A stretch of 64,000 nucleotides of DNA from CAYMZZ01 sp047600605 (GTDB lineage: Bacteria; Bacteroidota; Bacteroidia; Chitinophagales; Chitinophagaceae): NCBI GenBank assembly GCA_047600605.1, contig JASGKK010000002.1, positions 1 through 64,000 of the forward strand. Reading direction: 5' to 3'. The position numbers and the translations under genes were made by a program. This document shows, one piece after another, positions 45,014 through 53,839 of this stretch (the first letter of the stretch is position 1; every line of letters begins with the position of its first letter). The notes beneath the pieces are model-generated. The model was not told the origin of the DNA. It searched no databases and worked only from the letters and a program-made list of their open reading frames with translations.

Positions 45014-46319
45014 ACGCCTGGCAGTAGCGTTGATGATGCTATGGCCGCTGGCCGCCGTGCAGGCGCAAACCCGCACCATCACACTCGATGAAGCGGTAAG
45101 CCTGTCGCTGGCACACAGCCCGGCCCTGAAAGCAAAGCAGGCGCAGATCACAGAAAGACAGGCTGCATTGCAGAAGGCGCAGGATGAACGTCTGCCTGAT
45201 CTCAAAATAACCGGCTCTTATATGCGGTTAAACAGTGCCAATATTGATCTCAAATCTTCTTCAGGCAGTGGAAGCGGAGGCGAATCTCCTAAAGTAAACC
45301 AGGCGCTGTATGGATTGGTCAATGTATCACTGCCTATTTATACAGGGGGCCGTATCAAATTTGGAATCGAATCGGCCCGCTACCTGGCAGAAGCCGCCCG
45401 GCTTGATGCCGGCACACAAAAAGATGAAGTAATCCAAAATACTATAGAGGCATATATCAACCTGTATAAAGCAGCTGCAGCAGTATCGCTGGTAGAAGAT
45501 AACCTGAAGCAGGCCCAGCAACGTGTAAAAGATTTTGCCAACCTCGAGAAAAATGGCTTACTGGCGCGCAATGATCTGATGAAAGCAGAGTTGCAGGCCT
45601 CCACCACTGAACTGGCGTTGCTCGATGCGCAGAACAGTTACCAGCTGGCACAGGTTAATATGAGCCTGATGCTCGGACTTCCTGAACAGACAGCGTTAAA
45701 AACAGACAGTGTGCTGCAAACTGTACCGGCGCAGCTTAACGCACTGAATGATTATATACAGGCAGCAGGATCTGGTCGTTATGACAAGGCTTCTTTAGGT
45801 CTGCAGCGCAAGGCTGCCGATGTAGAAGTAAAGCAGACCAAAAGCGGTCGCTATCCTTCACTGGCTCTTACGGGTGGTTATATAGCTGCCGATATTCCGC
45901 ATTTTGTTACTATCACCAATGCAGTAAATATCGGAGTGGGTGTTTCCTACAACATTGGTTCTCTCTGGAAGGGCAGAGCCAGTATCAAACAAGCCGAAGC
46001 TCAGTCTGCACAACTGGCAGCACAGGAGCTGGGTCTCGACGAAAAAGTACGCCTGCAGGTCAATAAAGCGTATCTCGATTGTCTGAGCAGCAAAAAGAAA
46101 ATAGATGTGTATGAGCGGTCGGTAGATCAGGCCAGCGAGAATTACCGTATTACCCGCAACAAATATGACAACAGCCTGGCCAGTACAACCGATCTGCTCG
46201 ATGCAGATGTGGCACAACTGCAGGCGAAGCTCAATTATGCTTTTGCCAAAGCCGATGCACTGGTTACTTACTACCAGTTGCTGAAAGTGACCGGCCAGTC
46301 GGCAAACAACTTCAAGTAA
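44997..46319 (+). CDS. TolC-family outer-membrane efflux protein
   Basis: 440 residues. Outer-membrane channel of a tripartite efflux pump. Signal peptide ending Ala-Val-Gln-Ala-Gln (about 23), then two OEP repeats of long coiled-coil helices; first block Ile-Thr-Leu-Asp-Glu-Ala-Val-Ser-Leu-Ser-Leu, second repeat around 230-430 ending Ala-Lys-Ala-Asp-Ala-Leu-Val-Thr-Tyr-Tyr-Gln-Leu. Alternative ATG at 45006. Co-transcribed with tetR and emrA/emrB. Confidence 0.93.
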   Translation: MRNMFRRLAVALMMLWPLAAVQAQTRTITLDEAVSLSLAHSPALKAKQAQITERQAALQKAQDERLPDLKITGSYMRLNSANIDLKSSSGSGSGGESPKVNQALYGLVNVSLPIYTGGRIKFGIESARYLAEAARLDAGTQKDEVIQNTIEAYINLYKAAAAVSLVEDNLKQAQQRVKDFANLEKNGLLARNDLMKAELQASTTELALLDAQNSYQLAQVNMSLMLGLPEQTALKTDSVLQTVPAQLNALNDYIQAAGSGRYDKASLGLQRKAADVEVKQTKSGRYPSLALTGGYIAADIPHFVTITNAVNIGVGVSYNIGSLWKGRASIKQAEAQSAQLAAQELGLDEKVRLQVNKAYLDCLSSKKKIDVYERSVDQASENYRITRNKYDNSLASTTDLLDADVAQLQAKLNYAFAKADALVTYYQLLKVTGQSANNFK

Positions 46320-46348
46320 ATAAAAATAAAGATCAATACAACCGAGAT

Positions 46349-47446
46349 ATGGAAACAACTACTAACGAAACCAAAGGCAAAAAAAGAAGCCCGGTATTTA
46401 TTATCATCCTGCTGGTACTGATAGCGGGTGGTGCCTGGTTTGGTATTTCAAAATATATACACAGCCAGCATCATGAAGATACGGATGATGCGCAGGTGAG
46501 CGCAGACATTAACCCGGTTATACCACGTGTGTCGGGTTACATTGCAGAGGTGAGGGTAAAGGATAACGAGTTTGTAAAACAAGGTGATACCCTGCTCGTG
46601 CTCGACAACCGCGATTTTGTGATAAAGGTAGAGCAGGCCGAAGCGGCGCTGGCACTGGCCCAGACCAATCTGTCGGGAGCCCGGGCAGTAACGCAGGCCG
46701 CCAAAGCCAATATTGCCACATCGGCAGCATCTATCGGTACAGTTGATGCGCAGATCGAAGCGGCTAAGGTCACTTTGTGGCGTGCGCAGCAGGATTATGA
46801 GCGTTATGACAACCTCATCAAGGATCACTCAATTACCCAACAGCAATATGAGCAGGCGTTGGCTGCCCGTCAGTCGGCCGAACGCCAGCTTGGTATTCTG
46901 CAGGAGCAGAAGAAACAGGCTTCGCAGCAAACACATGCTGTAAGTGTACAGAGTGATGCCACGGCCACTCAGATTGCTTCGGCAGAAGCTACTATCCGCC
47001 AAAAACAGGTAGAACTGGATGCGGCGCGGTTGAATCTTTCCTATACAGTGGTTACGGCTGCACAGGATGGAAAATTAAGCAAGGTGCCGGTACATCCCGG
47101 TCAGTATGTACAACCTGGTCAGGCATTGTTCAGCATTGTACACAGCAACGAAGTATGGGTAACAGCCAATTTCAAAGAGACACAGGTCAATAAAATGCGT
47201 GTGGGTCAGCGGGTGATCATTACAGCCGATGCTTATCCCAAACATGAGTTTGAAGCAAAGCTGGCTTCTTTTTCACCGGCTACAGGTTCCACTTTTGCTT
47301 TGCTGCCCGCAGATAATGCCAGTGGCAACTTTGTGAAAGTGGTACAGCGCCTTCCGGTTCGTATTGAGTTTACAGACGCAAAAGACAGCCTCGTGCAGCA
47401 ACTGCGTCCTGGTATGAATGTGATTGTGGATGTGCACCTCGACTGA
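46349..47446 (+). CDS. emrA: EmrA/HlyD-type membrane fusion protein
   Basis: 365 residues. Periplasmic adaptor linking the MFS pump to the TolC channel. One N-terminal membrane helix (about 17-36); the EmrA signature Glu-Asp-Thr-Asp-Asp-Ala-Gln-Val-Ser (44-52); biotinyl-lipoyl half-domains with Val-Ile-Pro-Arg-Val-Ser-Gly-Tyr-Ile and Pro-Val-His-Pro-Gly-Gln-Tyr-Val; a coiled-coil hairpin between them (about 95-225); and a C-terminal beta barrel. 29 nt after tolC. Confidence 0.93.
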   Translation: METTTNETKGKKRSPVFIIILLVLIAGGAWFGISKYIHSQHHEDTDDAQVSADINPVIPRVSGYIAEVRVKDNEFVKQGDTLLVLDNRDFVIKVEQAEAALALAQTNLSGARAVTQAAKANIATSAASIGTVDAQIEAAKVTLWRAQQDYERYDNLIKDHSITQQQYEQALAARQSAERQLGILQEQKKQASQQTHAVSVQSDATATQIASAEATIRQKQVELDAARLNLSYTVVTAAQDGKLSKVPVHPGQYVQPGQALFSIVHSNEVWVTANFKETQVNKMRVGQRVIITADAYPKHEFEAKLASFSPATGSTFALLPADNASGNFVKVVQRLPVRIEFTDAKDSLVQQLRPGMNVIVDVHLD

Positions 47447-47501
47447 TCTATTATAAATTAATGAATACAGATGTGTAACAGCATCTGCTGATATAGCGAT
47501 T

Positions 47502-49088
47502 ATGGTACAACAGGCATCGTTGGTGGAGTATGGCTCACGGCGGGTGATCATTACGCTCACGTGTATCGTATGTGCGTTGCTCGAAATTGTGGATACTACA
47601 ATTGTGAATGTGGCGCTCAATGATATGAAAGGAAACCTGGGCGCTACTACGAGTGAAGTGGGTTGGGTAATTACTTCCTATGCTATCGGTAACGTGATAG
47701 TAATACCCCTCACCGGATTTTTTGCCGCACAGTTTGGCCGGCGCAATTATTTTGCTGCCAGTATTATTCTTTTTACCATTTGTTCTTTTCTCTGTGGTAA
47801 TGCCAGTGGTATATGGGAACTGGTAGCTTTCCGTTTTCTTCAGGGCTTAGGGGGTGGCGCACTGCTGGTAACTTCACAAACCATCATTACAGAAAGTTAT
47901 CCGCCCGAAAAAAGAAGTATGGCACAGGCCATCTACGGTATGGGTGTTATTATTGGTCCCACATTGGGTCCGCCACTGGGTGGTTATATTACCGATAATG
48001 CAGGCTGGCCCTATATTTTTTACATCAATATTCCCCTGGGTATAATTGCTGCACTGCTCACACTGCAGTTTGTACGCAGCCCCAAATACGCCGAAAAAAG
48101 TGCTCCCCGTGATATTGACTGGCTGGGTATCGGATTGCTGGCTGCTTTTGTAGGATCACTTCAGTATATTCTGGAGAAGGGACAGGAGGATGACTGGTTC
48201 AACAGCTCAACGATTACTCTGCTCACAGTGGTGGCAGTATTCGCCGCATTTTTCTTTGTATGGAGAGAGCTCACATTCCGTAATCCGGCAGTAAGACTAA
48301 ACGTATTGAAGAATGGAAATCTCCGTGTAGGTACAATATTATCATTTATTATGGGCTTTGGTCTGTACGGTTCTACGTTTATCATACCATTATATGTACA
48401 GGCCACTTTGGGCTGGACAGCCACACAGGCAGGTCTGCTTATGATACCGGCTGCACTCACTACCGCCTTTATGATGCCGTTTATCGGACGCCTCCTGCAG
48501 CGGGGAGTGCCCCAGCAATACCTGGTGGCAGGCGGTATGCTGATATTCTTTTTATTCTGCTTCTGGGGATATAAGATCATCACGCCCGATACCAGCTCCG
48601 ATAACTTCTTCTGGATGCTGATATGGCGTGGAGTGGGAATGGGTATGCTGTTTATTCCTATTACCGCCCTCTCCCTGAGCACGCTGAAAGGAAGACAGAT
48701 CGGAGATGGGGCCGCCTTTACCGGCATGATGCGACAGTTGGGTGGATCATTTGGTATAGCGGTGATCACTACATTCATGGCGCATCAGACTATCAATCAC
48801 CGGGCAGCACTTGTTGAAAAGCTCGACTATCATGATCGTGCCGTGCAGACCCGGGTTGCGCAGATGCAACAGGGATTTATTAATAAGGGGATACCCGAAA
48901 ATGTTGCATTACTGGATGCGTACAAATCAATCGACTATTCTGTAAGTAAGCAGGCTGCTGTATTGTCGTATATGGATGTATTCCTGTATATCGGCATTTT
49001 ATTCCTGCTCTGTATCCCGTTTGTACTGGTAGTAAAAGGTAAAAAGGATAAAGGAGGGGGAGCGAGTGCGAGTGAGCATATGCACTAG
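47502..49088 (+). CDS. emrB: EmrB/QacA-type MFS drug efflux transporter
   Basis: 528 residues, DHA2 (14-helix) major facilitator; proton-driven drug export through EmrA and TolC. Helix 1 contains Leu-Glu-Ile-Val-Asp-Thr-Thr-Ile-Val-Asn-Val-Ala, the DHA2 motif D1. Motif A-like Gly-Arg-Arg-Asn-Tyr-Phe follows helix 2, motif C Gly-Pro-Thr-Leu-Gly-Pro-Pro-Leu-Gly-Gly is in helix 5, and Phe-Tyr-Ile-Asn-Ile-Pro-Leu-Gly follows. Last gene of the operon, converging on the ABC ATPase with only 4 nt between stops. Confidence 0.95.
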   Translation: MVQQASLVEYGSRRVIITLTCIVCALLEIVDTTIVNVALNDMKGNLGATTSEVGWVITSYAIGNVIVIPLTGFFAAQFGRRNYFAASIILFTICSFLCGNASGIWELVAFRFLQGLGGGALLVTSQTIITESYPPEKRSMAQAIYGMGVIIGPTLGPPLGGYITDNAGWPYIFYINIPLGIIAALLTLQFVRSPKYAEKSAPRDIDWLGIGLLAAFVGSLQYILEKGQEDDWFNSSTITLLTVVAVFAAFFFVWRELTFRNPAVRLNVLKNGNLRVGTILSFIMGFGLYGSTFIIPLYVQATLGWTATQAGLLMIPAALTTAFMMPFIGRLLQRGVPQQYLVAGGMLIFFLFCFWGYKIITPDTSSDNFFWMLIWRGVGMGMLFIPITALSLSTLKGRQIGDGAAFTGMMRQLGGSFGIAVITTFMAHQTINHRAALVEKLDYHDRAVQTRVAQMQQGFINKGIPENVALLDAYKSIDYSVSKQAAVLSYMDVFLYIGILFLLCIPFVLVVKGKKDKGGGASASEHMH

Positions 49089-49092
49089 CGGC

Positions 49093-49713
49093 TCACTGCT
49101 TATAATCTGCCAGTCGTATCTTTTCTTTACAGAAAGAATATTCTATCGGGTCGTTGCTGCTGACAATAACAAGCCTTTGGGTGGTATATGTGTTTATCAG
49201 TTCATGATAGAGATGTATACCATCTTCGTCAAGATTGGTACAGGGCTCATCGAGCAGCACCAGGGCGCTGTCTGATAAAATACATTGTGCCAGTTTTACC
49301 CGTTGTTTCATACCTGAGCTGAAAAGCCGGATTTGTTTGTGGGCAGCCGCCTGTAGTCCCAGCCGCTCGATGATGGCCGCTGTATTCAGTCCGGACAGGA
49401 ATGGTTTGAATGAATGGTGGAAATCAAAAAACTCGGTGAGTGTCATTTCCTCTATTACCTCGAGGTAGGGAGCGCAGAGGCTGGTATGGCTGAATACGGC
49501 TTCTGTGGCAAGCGGGCGGCCATTTAACTGATAGGTGATCTTTCCTTCATTGTGATGCACAGCGGCGGCGACTACCTGCAGTAAAGTACTTTTGCCAGAA
49601 CCATTGGATCCTGTTATAGCATAGGCGTTACCACTATGAAAGGTAAAGTTCAGGTGACGGAAGATCCATTCACGGTTGTATCGTTTGCCCGCATCAGATA
49701 GGGAGATCGTCAT
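49093..49713 (-). CDS. ABC transporter ATP-binding protein
   Basis: 206 residues from ATG 49711-49713 (another ATG at 49719). Single small ATPase domain: Walker A Gly-Ser-Asn-Gly-Ser-Gly-Lys-Ser (about 34-41), signature Phe-Ser-Ser-Gly-Met-Lys-Gln-Arg, Walker B Leu-Val-Leu-Leu-Asp-Glu-Pro. Closest by feel to CcmA/gliding-type short ATPases; no permease gene is adjacent, so the transport partner is unknown. The start overlaps the lpxA end by 20 nt, so translational coupling is likely. Confidence 0.88.
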   Translation of the reverse strand: MTISLSDAGKRYNREWIFRHLNFTFHSGNAYAITGSNGSGKSTLLQVVAAAVHHNEGKITYQLNGRPLATEAVFSHTSLCAPYLEVIEEMTLTEFFDFHHSFKPFLSGLNTAAIIERLGLQAAAHKQIRLFSSGMKQRVKLAQCILSDSALVLLDEPCTNLDEDGIHLYHELINTYTTQRLVIVSSNDPIEYSFCKEKIRLADYKQ

Positions 49714-50500
49714 CGCCATTGCCTTTGGTGAAGCGTTTGATAATGCCACGTCCGCTCTCACGGATAAACGTTACAATCTCATCCCGCTCATCGGTGGCCG
49801 GAAATTCTTCTTCCAGGAATTCAAGTGCCTGTGAGGTATTAAGGCCTTTATTATAAATAATGCGATAGATATCGAGGATATGGTTGATCTTTTCTACCGT
49901 GAACCCACGGCGCTTGAGACCAACGGAGTTGACACCGGCATAGCTCAGCGGCTGGCGACCGGCCTTGATATAAGGGGGCACATCTTTGCCTACCAGGGCA
50001 CCACCGGAAATGAAGGCATGGGCGCCTACTTTTACAAACTGGTGTACGGCACAAACACCGCCCAGGCCCACCCAATCACCCAGTACCACATGACCTGCCA
50101 GCTGGCTGCTATTGCTGAGTGTACAGTTATTGCCGATAATACAGTCATGGCCTATATGGCTGTAAGCCAGTATCCAGCAGTTATTACCCACCACAGTTTT
50201 CAATCGGTCGCTGGTACCCCGGTGAATGGTTACAAATTCACGGATGGTACAGTTATCGCCAATCTCAACAGTTGTCTTTTCTTCTGCATATTTACGATCC
50301 TGAGGGATAGCGCCAATCACCGCTCCGGGAAAGATCCGGCAGTTGCGGCCAATGCGGGTGCCCTCCATAATAGTCACATTGGACCCGATCCAGGTGCCCT
50401 CGCCTATCTCAACGTCCTGATGTATAACGGTAAAAGGGTCAATCTTTACGTTAGTTGCCAGCCGGGCATTGGGGTGTATATATGTATGCGGATGGATCAT
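49694..50500 (-). CDS. lpxA: UDP-N-acetylglucosamine acyltransferase LpxA
   Basis: 268 residues. First step of lipid A synthesis: transfer of a hydroxyacyl chain from ACP to UDP-GlcNAc; cytoplasmic trimer. Hexapeptide-repeat left-handed beta helix (1-185), catalytic His118 in Ser-His-Ile-Gly-His-Asp-Cys, and the family block His-Gln-Phe-Val-Lys-Val-Gly-Ala. Helical C-terminal domain with Asn-Ser-Val-Gly-Leu-Lys-Arg-Arg-Gly-Phe. Usually clustered with other lpx genes; here it is followed only by an ABC ATPase. Divergent from the AraC gene. Confidence 0.96.
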   Translation of the reverse strand: MIHPHTYIHPNARLATNVKIDPFTVIHQDVEIGEGTWIGSNVTIMEGTRIGRNCRIFPGAVIGAIPQDRKYAEEKTTVEIGDNCTIREFVTIHRGTSDRLKTVVGNNCWILAYSHIGHDCIIGNNCTLSNSSQLAGHVVLGDWVGLGGVCAVHQFVKVGAHAFISGGALVGKDVPPYIKAGRQPLSYAGVNSVGLKRRGFTVEKINHILDIYRIIYNKGLNTSQALEFLEEEFPATDERDEIVTFIRESGRGIIKRFTKGNGDDDLPI

Positions 50501-50538
50501 ACAGCTACAAAAAAGCCACGTTTTTTTACGTGACGGTG

Positions 50539-50573
50539 CAAAGGTAGCAGTTACCGCCTAAAACCAGACAAAT
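50539..50573 (-). promoter_or_regulatory. lpxA promoter
   Basis: Minus strand: TTTG, 22 nt, TACCTTTG (revcomp CAAAGGTA at 50539-50546), 38 nt before ATG. The leader contains a small hairpin (CACGT / ACGTG). Confidence 0.6.
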
Positions 50574-50636
50574 TTTAGACAGACGTTAAGTATTGTCATT
50601 TTAAGGCAATTAGGTCAAAAATCAATGGTTAACCTG

Positions 50637-50644
50637 TAAATTTG
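50637..50644 (+). promoter_or_regulatory. -7 box close to the AraC-family gene start
   Basis: TAAATTTG, exact match to TAnnTTTG, ending 7 nt before ATG 50652; no clear -33 box. Confidence 0.5.
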
Positions 50645-50651
50645 CAGCCTG

Positions 50652-51596
50652 ATGCATACCCCCCCCGATATCTGGGCGCTGGCCTATAAACAGGCACCCC
50701 TGCAGGAGCAGCAAATGCTGTTGCTGGAGAAGGAACAACAGGTTCCCGGGACTGTCCAGTATTCCATCCGCCGCTACCAGCGCAATGTGAACATGAATAT
50801 GGAGGATACCGGCATGCTGGTGTATCATTACGAGAAACAGGCTGCACAGGAAAGTTACCTGGAGCTGAAATTTTGCATCAGCGGCAACATCTATTGTCGT
50901 CAGAAGAATGCGGAGTGTGATACCTGCCAGCTTCATGCCACCAAAAACTGCTCAGAACGGGTGGAAAGTGTCGATATGCTGAGCTTCCGCTTTTCACCGG
51001 CCCAGCTTTCGCAGTTTGTTAAACCCCGCAAGTCGGGCAATAGCCTGCTTACAGACGAAGTCCTTTCATTTGAACGTATCTCATCCTTTACCAAGATACT
51101 TCCGCTTTGCGGCAAATCGAGAATGGTACTGGAGGCGATACTCAATAACCAGCATACCGGCTCACTCGAAAATATCTTTATCAACGCACAGATCCAGATG
51201 CTGCTGCTTTATAGCCTGGATTGTATGGTGGGTGAAAAAGAGATCAATGTCATTCAATGTAAATTCCTGGCCAATGAAGCTGATCGCGAAAAGATCAATC
51301 GTGCCCGGGAAGTGCTGATCCAGCATATTGGTGAACCCATCACCATTAAGGAACTGAGCCGAAAAGTAGCGATGAACGAATGCTACCTGAAAAAAGGGTT
51401 CAAGGAAATGTTTGGTACTACCATCTTTGACTTTTACCAGAGCCAGCGTATGGAGCATGCCAAATACCTGTTGTATGAAAAAGGGCTTAGTGTTACGGAT
51501 GTATCCATGATGCTGGGCTATTCATCCATTTCTCATTTCTCCACTGCCTTTAAAAAGCATACCGGCCTCAAGCCCTGTGAACTGCTTTTGCGTTAA
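50652..51596 (+). CDS. AraC family regulator with an N-terminal cysteine cluster
   Basis: 314 residues. C-terminal double helix-turn-helix (about 215-314) with Ile-Lys-Glu-Leu-Ser-Arg-Lys-Val-Ala-Met-Asn and Val-Thr-Asp-Val-Ser-Met-Met-Leu-Gly-Tyr-Ser-Ser-Ile-Ser-His-Phe-Ser. The N-terminal domain is PchR-like in layout but carries five cysteines within 26 residues (75, 82, 89, 92, 100) spaced like a metal- or redox-binding site. Ligand and targets unknown. The next genes on the strand are not obviously linked. Confidence 0.9.
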   Translation: MHTPPDIWALAYKQAPLQEQQMLLLEKEQQVPGTVQYSIRRYQRNVNMNMEDTGMLVYHYEKQAAQESYLELKFCISGNIYCRQKNAECDTCQLHATKNCSERVESVDMLSFRFSPAQLSQFVKPRKSGNSLLTDEVLSFERISSFTKILPLCGKSRMVLEAILNNQHTGSLENIFINAQIQMLLLYSLDCMVGEKEINVIQCKFLANEADREKINRAREVLIQHIGEPITIKELSRKVAMNECYLKKGFKEMFGTTIFDFYQSQRMEHAKYLLYEKGLSVTDVSMMLGYSSISHFSTAFKKHTGLKPCELLLR

Positions 51597-51754
51597 AGAA
51601 ATTCAAAACCATTTTTTCTGTATACGCCTTATAATGAATCAGCGTTCTTTCATTATGGCAAGTAAGGCTGCAGCTTGACGAAGATCAAGATCAGGTTTGT
51701 GTGACTTTTGTCATATTTGTTTTCACCCAAAAGGCTGACCTTGTTGGAGCGCTT

Positions 51755-52153
51755 ATGAAAACGGGCATCCTGATATTGATATTGCTGTTTCTAAGTATTG
51801 CTGGCCACACTTTGCCGGCAAAGGAACAATGCTATATTCAGAGCGCTGCATCTGTGGATCAACGCAATACTTTTCATACCACTATTGGGAATGAACTGCC
51901 GGCAGGCAGGCAGTCTGTTGTAAAAGTATTAACCGTTTCTTCTCAGACACCACAATCGACTACAGGTAAAGCCGGACATAAACATCGGAAACTTCGTCAG
52001 CGTCTTCAACGTGTACCTTCCTGTGCTACAGAGCCGGCTTCTGGTATGCCGGTTTCCTTTCCCCATGCAGCAGTACCCTTCGCAGATAAAAACGAAACAC
52101 TACTCAACAGTGCGGGTTTTCCGCCTTTTCAGCCTCCCCGCTTTTTAAGCTGA
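51755..52153 (+). CDS. Small secreted protein of unknown function
   Basis: 132 residues from ATG 51755, chosen because a signal peptide starts there (Lys-Thr-Gly, long Ile/Leu core, cleavage near Gly-His-Thr-Leu-Pro-Ala). The mature part is basic in the middle (Lys-His-Arg-Lys-Leu-Arg-Gln-Arg) and Pro/Phe-rich at the end; no domain recognised. In style it resembles the small protein at 41368-41718. It could be a minor gene or partly spurious. Confidence 0.5.
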   Translation: MKTGILILILLFLSIAGHTLPAKEQCYIQSAASVDQRNTFHTTIGNELPAGRQSVVKVLTVSSQTPQSTTGKAGHKHRKLRQRLQRVPSCATEPASGMPVSFPHAAVPFADKNETLLNSAGFPPFQPPRFLS

Positions 52154-52172
52154 CTATTTCTGCATCAATAAT

Positions 52173-52195
52173 ACCTGTATATGCTATATACAGGT
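52173..52195. promoter_or_regulatory. Inverted repeat before the cytochrome-like operon
   Basis: ACCTGTATAT / ATATACAGGT, perfect 10-bp arms with a 3-nt spacer, 20 nt after the previous stop and 71 nt before the operon start. A second, weaker inverted repeat (CTATGTA / TACATAG, 202-223 past 52000) follows. No T-run, so an operator is more likely than a terminator. Confidence 0.6.
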
Positions 52196-52266
52196 GCAAG
52201 GCTATGTACTTACAAATACATAGAGAACTCTTTATTGTCTTTTTTAACCAGACTCAGATTCATTTT

Positions 52267-52962
52267 ATGTATAAGCGATTAGTATATCTGATGGCCCTGC
52301 TGGCTATTGCCTTCCTGCTGGTAGTGGCCTGTCGCCATGACTATGTAAGCGCAACGGATACGGGCAATCTTAATCCGCCAACGCCCTCAGCAACCTGTTC
52401 ACCAGACTCTGTTTATTTCGTGACCCAGGTACAACCGGTTATTTCCTCTAATTGTACCATGAGCGGCTGTCACGACAATGCGTCTCATGCACATGGTGTC
52501 AACCTTACATCGTACAACAATATCATGCGTTATGTTGTGCCGGGCAATGCCGGATCGAGCAAACTGTATAAAGTAATAGTAAGAACAGGCGACGAACGAA
52601 TGCCTCCCAATGCACCTTTCAGCAGCGCTCAGCAATTATTAATTCAACAATGGATTAACCAGGGCGCATTGAATAATAACTGTACAGGGAGTTGCAGTGA
52701 TGCAGTATTTACATATAGCAGCGCGGTAAAGCCTATTCTATCTGCACGTTGTGTGGGTTGTCATAATCCCTCTTCACTGGACGGAGGAATTGACCTGTCA
52801 ACTTACAATGCGGTAAAAAACGTGGCACTGTCCGGCGAACTGGCGGGTGCAGTAGCCGGCAAAGCCGGATATGTACTCATGCCGCAGAATGCCAGCCGGC
52901 TGAGTGACTGTGAAATATCGCAGATACAAAAATGGGTAGATGCGGGGGCGTTAAATAACTGA
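52267..52962 (+). CDS. Cytochrome-c-like lipoprotein with two heme-motif regions
   Basis: 231 residues. Lipobox Leu-Val-Val-Ala-Cys (Cys22), so anchored in an envelope membrane. Two similar halves: the first has Cys63-x4-Cys68-His69, an unusual spacing, and the second has a normal Cys162-x2-Cys165-His166. Arg-Met-Pro-Pro (Met112) and Leu-Met-Pro-Gln (Met205) are candidate axial Met ligands. Each half ends Ile-x-x-Trp-x-x-x-Gly-Ala-Leu-Asn-Asn, as in planctomycete-type cytochrome c domains. Probably an electron carrier; the first site may bind heme atypically or not at all. First gene of a five-gene operon. Confidence 0.85.
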   Translation: MYKRLVYLMALLAIAFLLVVACRHDYVSATDTGNLNPPTPSATCSPDSVYFVTQVQPVISSNCTMSGCHDNASHAHGVNLTSYNNIMRYVVPGNAGSSKLYKVIVRTGDERMPPNAPFSSAQQLLIQQWINQGALNNNCTGSCSDAVFTYSSAVKPILSARCVGCHNPSSLDGGIDLSTYNAVKNVALSGELAGAVAGKAGYVLMPQNASRLSDCEISQIQKWVDAGALNN

Positions 52963-52975
52963 TAAACTCAATAAA

Positions 52976-53353
52976 ATGCGAATAATATCAATAGTAATCC
53001 TGTGCTGCCTGGCATTGCTGGCACTGCACTCCTGCTACTACGATAAAGAGCAACTGTTGTATAGCAACTCAAACGCAACCTGCGACACATCGGGTGTGGC
53101 TTCCTATGTTCAGAAAGTGAGTCCGCTGCTGAAGCAATATTGTTATAGCTGCCATACCGGAAGTTTTCCTTCGGGAGGTATTCTGATGGGAAACTACACG
53201 GCTGATAAAGCCATTGCATTAAACGGGAAGCTGTATGGAAGTATTACACATGCTTCTGGCTATTCTCCTATGCCGCAGGGATTATCCAAGCTTACCGACT
53301 GCCAGATAGCTACGGTAAAGAAGTGGATAGATGAAGGCACTCAGAATAACTAA
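52976..53353 (+). CDS. Cytochrome-c-like lipoprotein, single heme motif
   Basis: 125 residues. Lipobox Ala-Leu-His-Ser-Cys (Cys20). Cys56-Tyr-Ser-Cys59-His60 heme motif, Pro-Met-Pro-Gln-Gly (Met99) as likely axial ligand, and the same terminal Lys-Lys-Trp-Ile-Asp-Glu-Gly-Thr-Gln-Asn-Asn pattern as its upstream neighbour. It looks like a one-domain paralogue of the second half of that protein. 13-nt gap upstream. Confidence 0.87.
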   Translation: MRIISIVILCCLALLALHSCYYDKEQLLYSNSNATCDTSGVASYVQKVSPLLKQYCYSCHTGSFPSGGILMGNYTADKAIALNGKLYGSITHASGYSPMPQGLSKLTDCQIATVKKWIDEGTQNN

Positions 53354-53364
53354 TAAATCTATTT

Positions 53365-53835
53365 ATGAAGAAAAGAAAAATACTGATTGGAATAAGTATT
53401 GTTTTACTGGCTGTGTTAATTGCAGCAGCTTATATCTATAAGGAATACAATAGAAAACATGCCGATACGGCAACGCTCCATCCGGATTATGTGCTTTCTG
53501 CTACAGCGCTGCTCAATCAATTTGCTCATGACTCAGCATCGTCATCGCAGAAATATATGGACAGGCTGCTGCAGGTATCGGGAGTAATTAAACAGATTGA
53601 CAGCATCGACGACAAAAACGTAGTGATAGTATTGGGTGATTCAACTGACCGATCAGCCGTACGATGCAATCCCGACAGTATACATCAATCAGAGGCTATG
53701 CGGATCCGGGCCGGGCAAACAGCAACCGTAAAGGGAGTTTGCTCAGGCTACAACCGGGATCAGTTACTTGGCTCCGATGTGATACTGATCCGTTGTGCAC
53801 TGACAGCAGATTCATTTACCGCAAATAAAAATTAA
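53365..53835 (+). CDS. Membrane-anchored OB-fold (tRNA_anti-like) protein
   Basis: 156 residues. One N-terminal membrane helix (about 7-25) after a Lys-Lys-Arg-Lys start; the rest is predicted outside the membrane. The C-terminal two-thirds match the tRNA_anti-like OB-fold pattern (Leu-Gln-Val-Ser-Gly-Val-Ile-Lys ... Val-Val-Ile-Val-Leu-Gly ... Gly-Gln-Thr-Ala-Thr-Val-Lys-Gly-Val-Cys-Ser-Gly). Two to three Cys near the end. In an envelope operon this fold is unlikely to bind tRNA; a protein or ligand contact is more plausible (inference). 11 nt after the previous gene. Confidence 0.8.
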   Translation: MKKRKILIGISIVLLAVLIAAAYIYKEYNRKHADTATLHPDYVLSATALLNQFAHDSASSSQKYMDRLLQVSGVIKQIDSIDDKNVVIVLGDSTDRSAVRCNPDSIHQSEAMRIRAGQTATVKGVCSGYNRDQLLGSDVILIRCALTADSFTANKN

Positions 53836-53839
53836 TAGC

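Noticed and set aside
52173..52195. Terminator of the small secreted-protein gene
   Set aside because: Perfect arms but no T-run and an A/T-rich palindromic core, which fits an operator better; not fully excluded.
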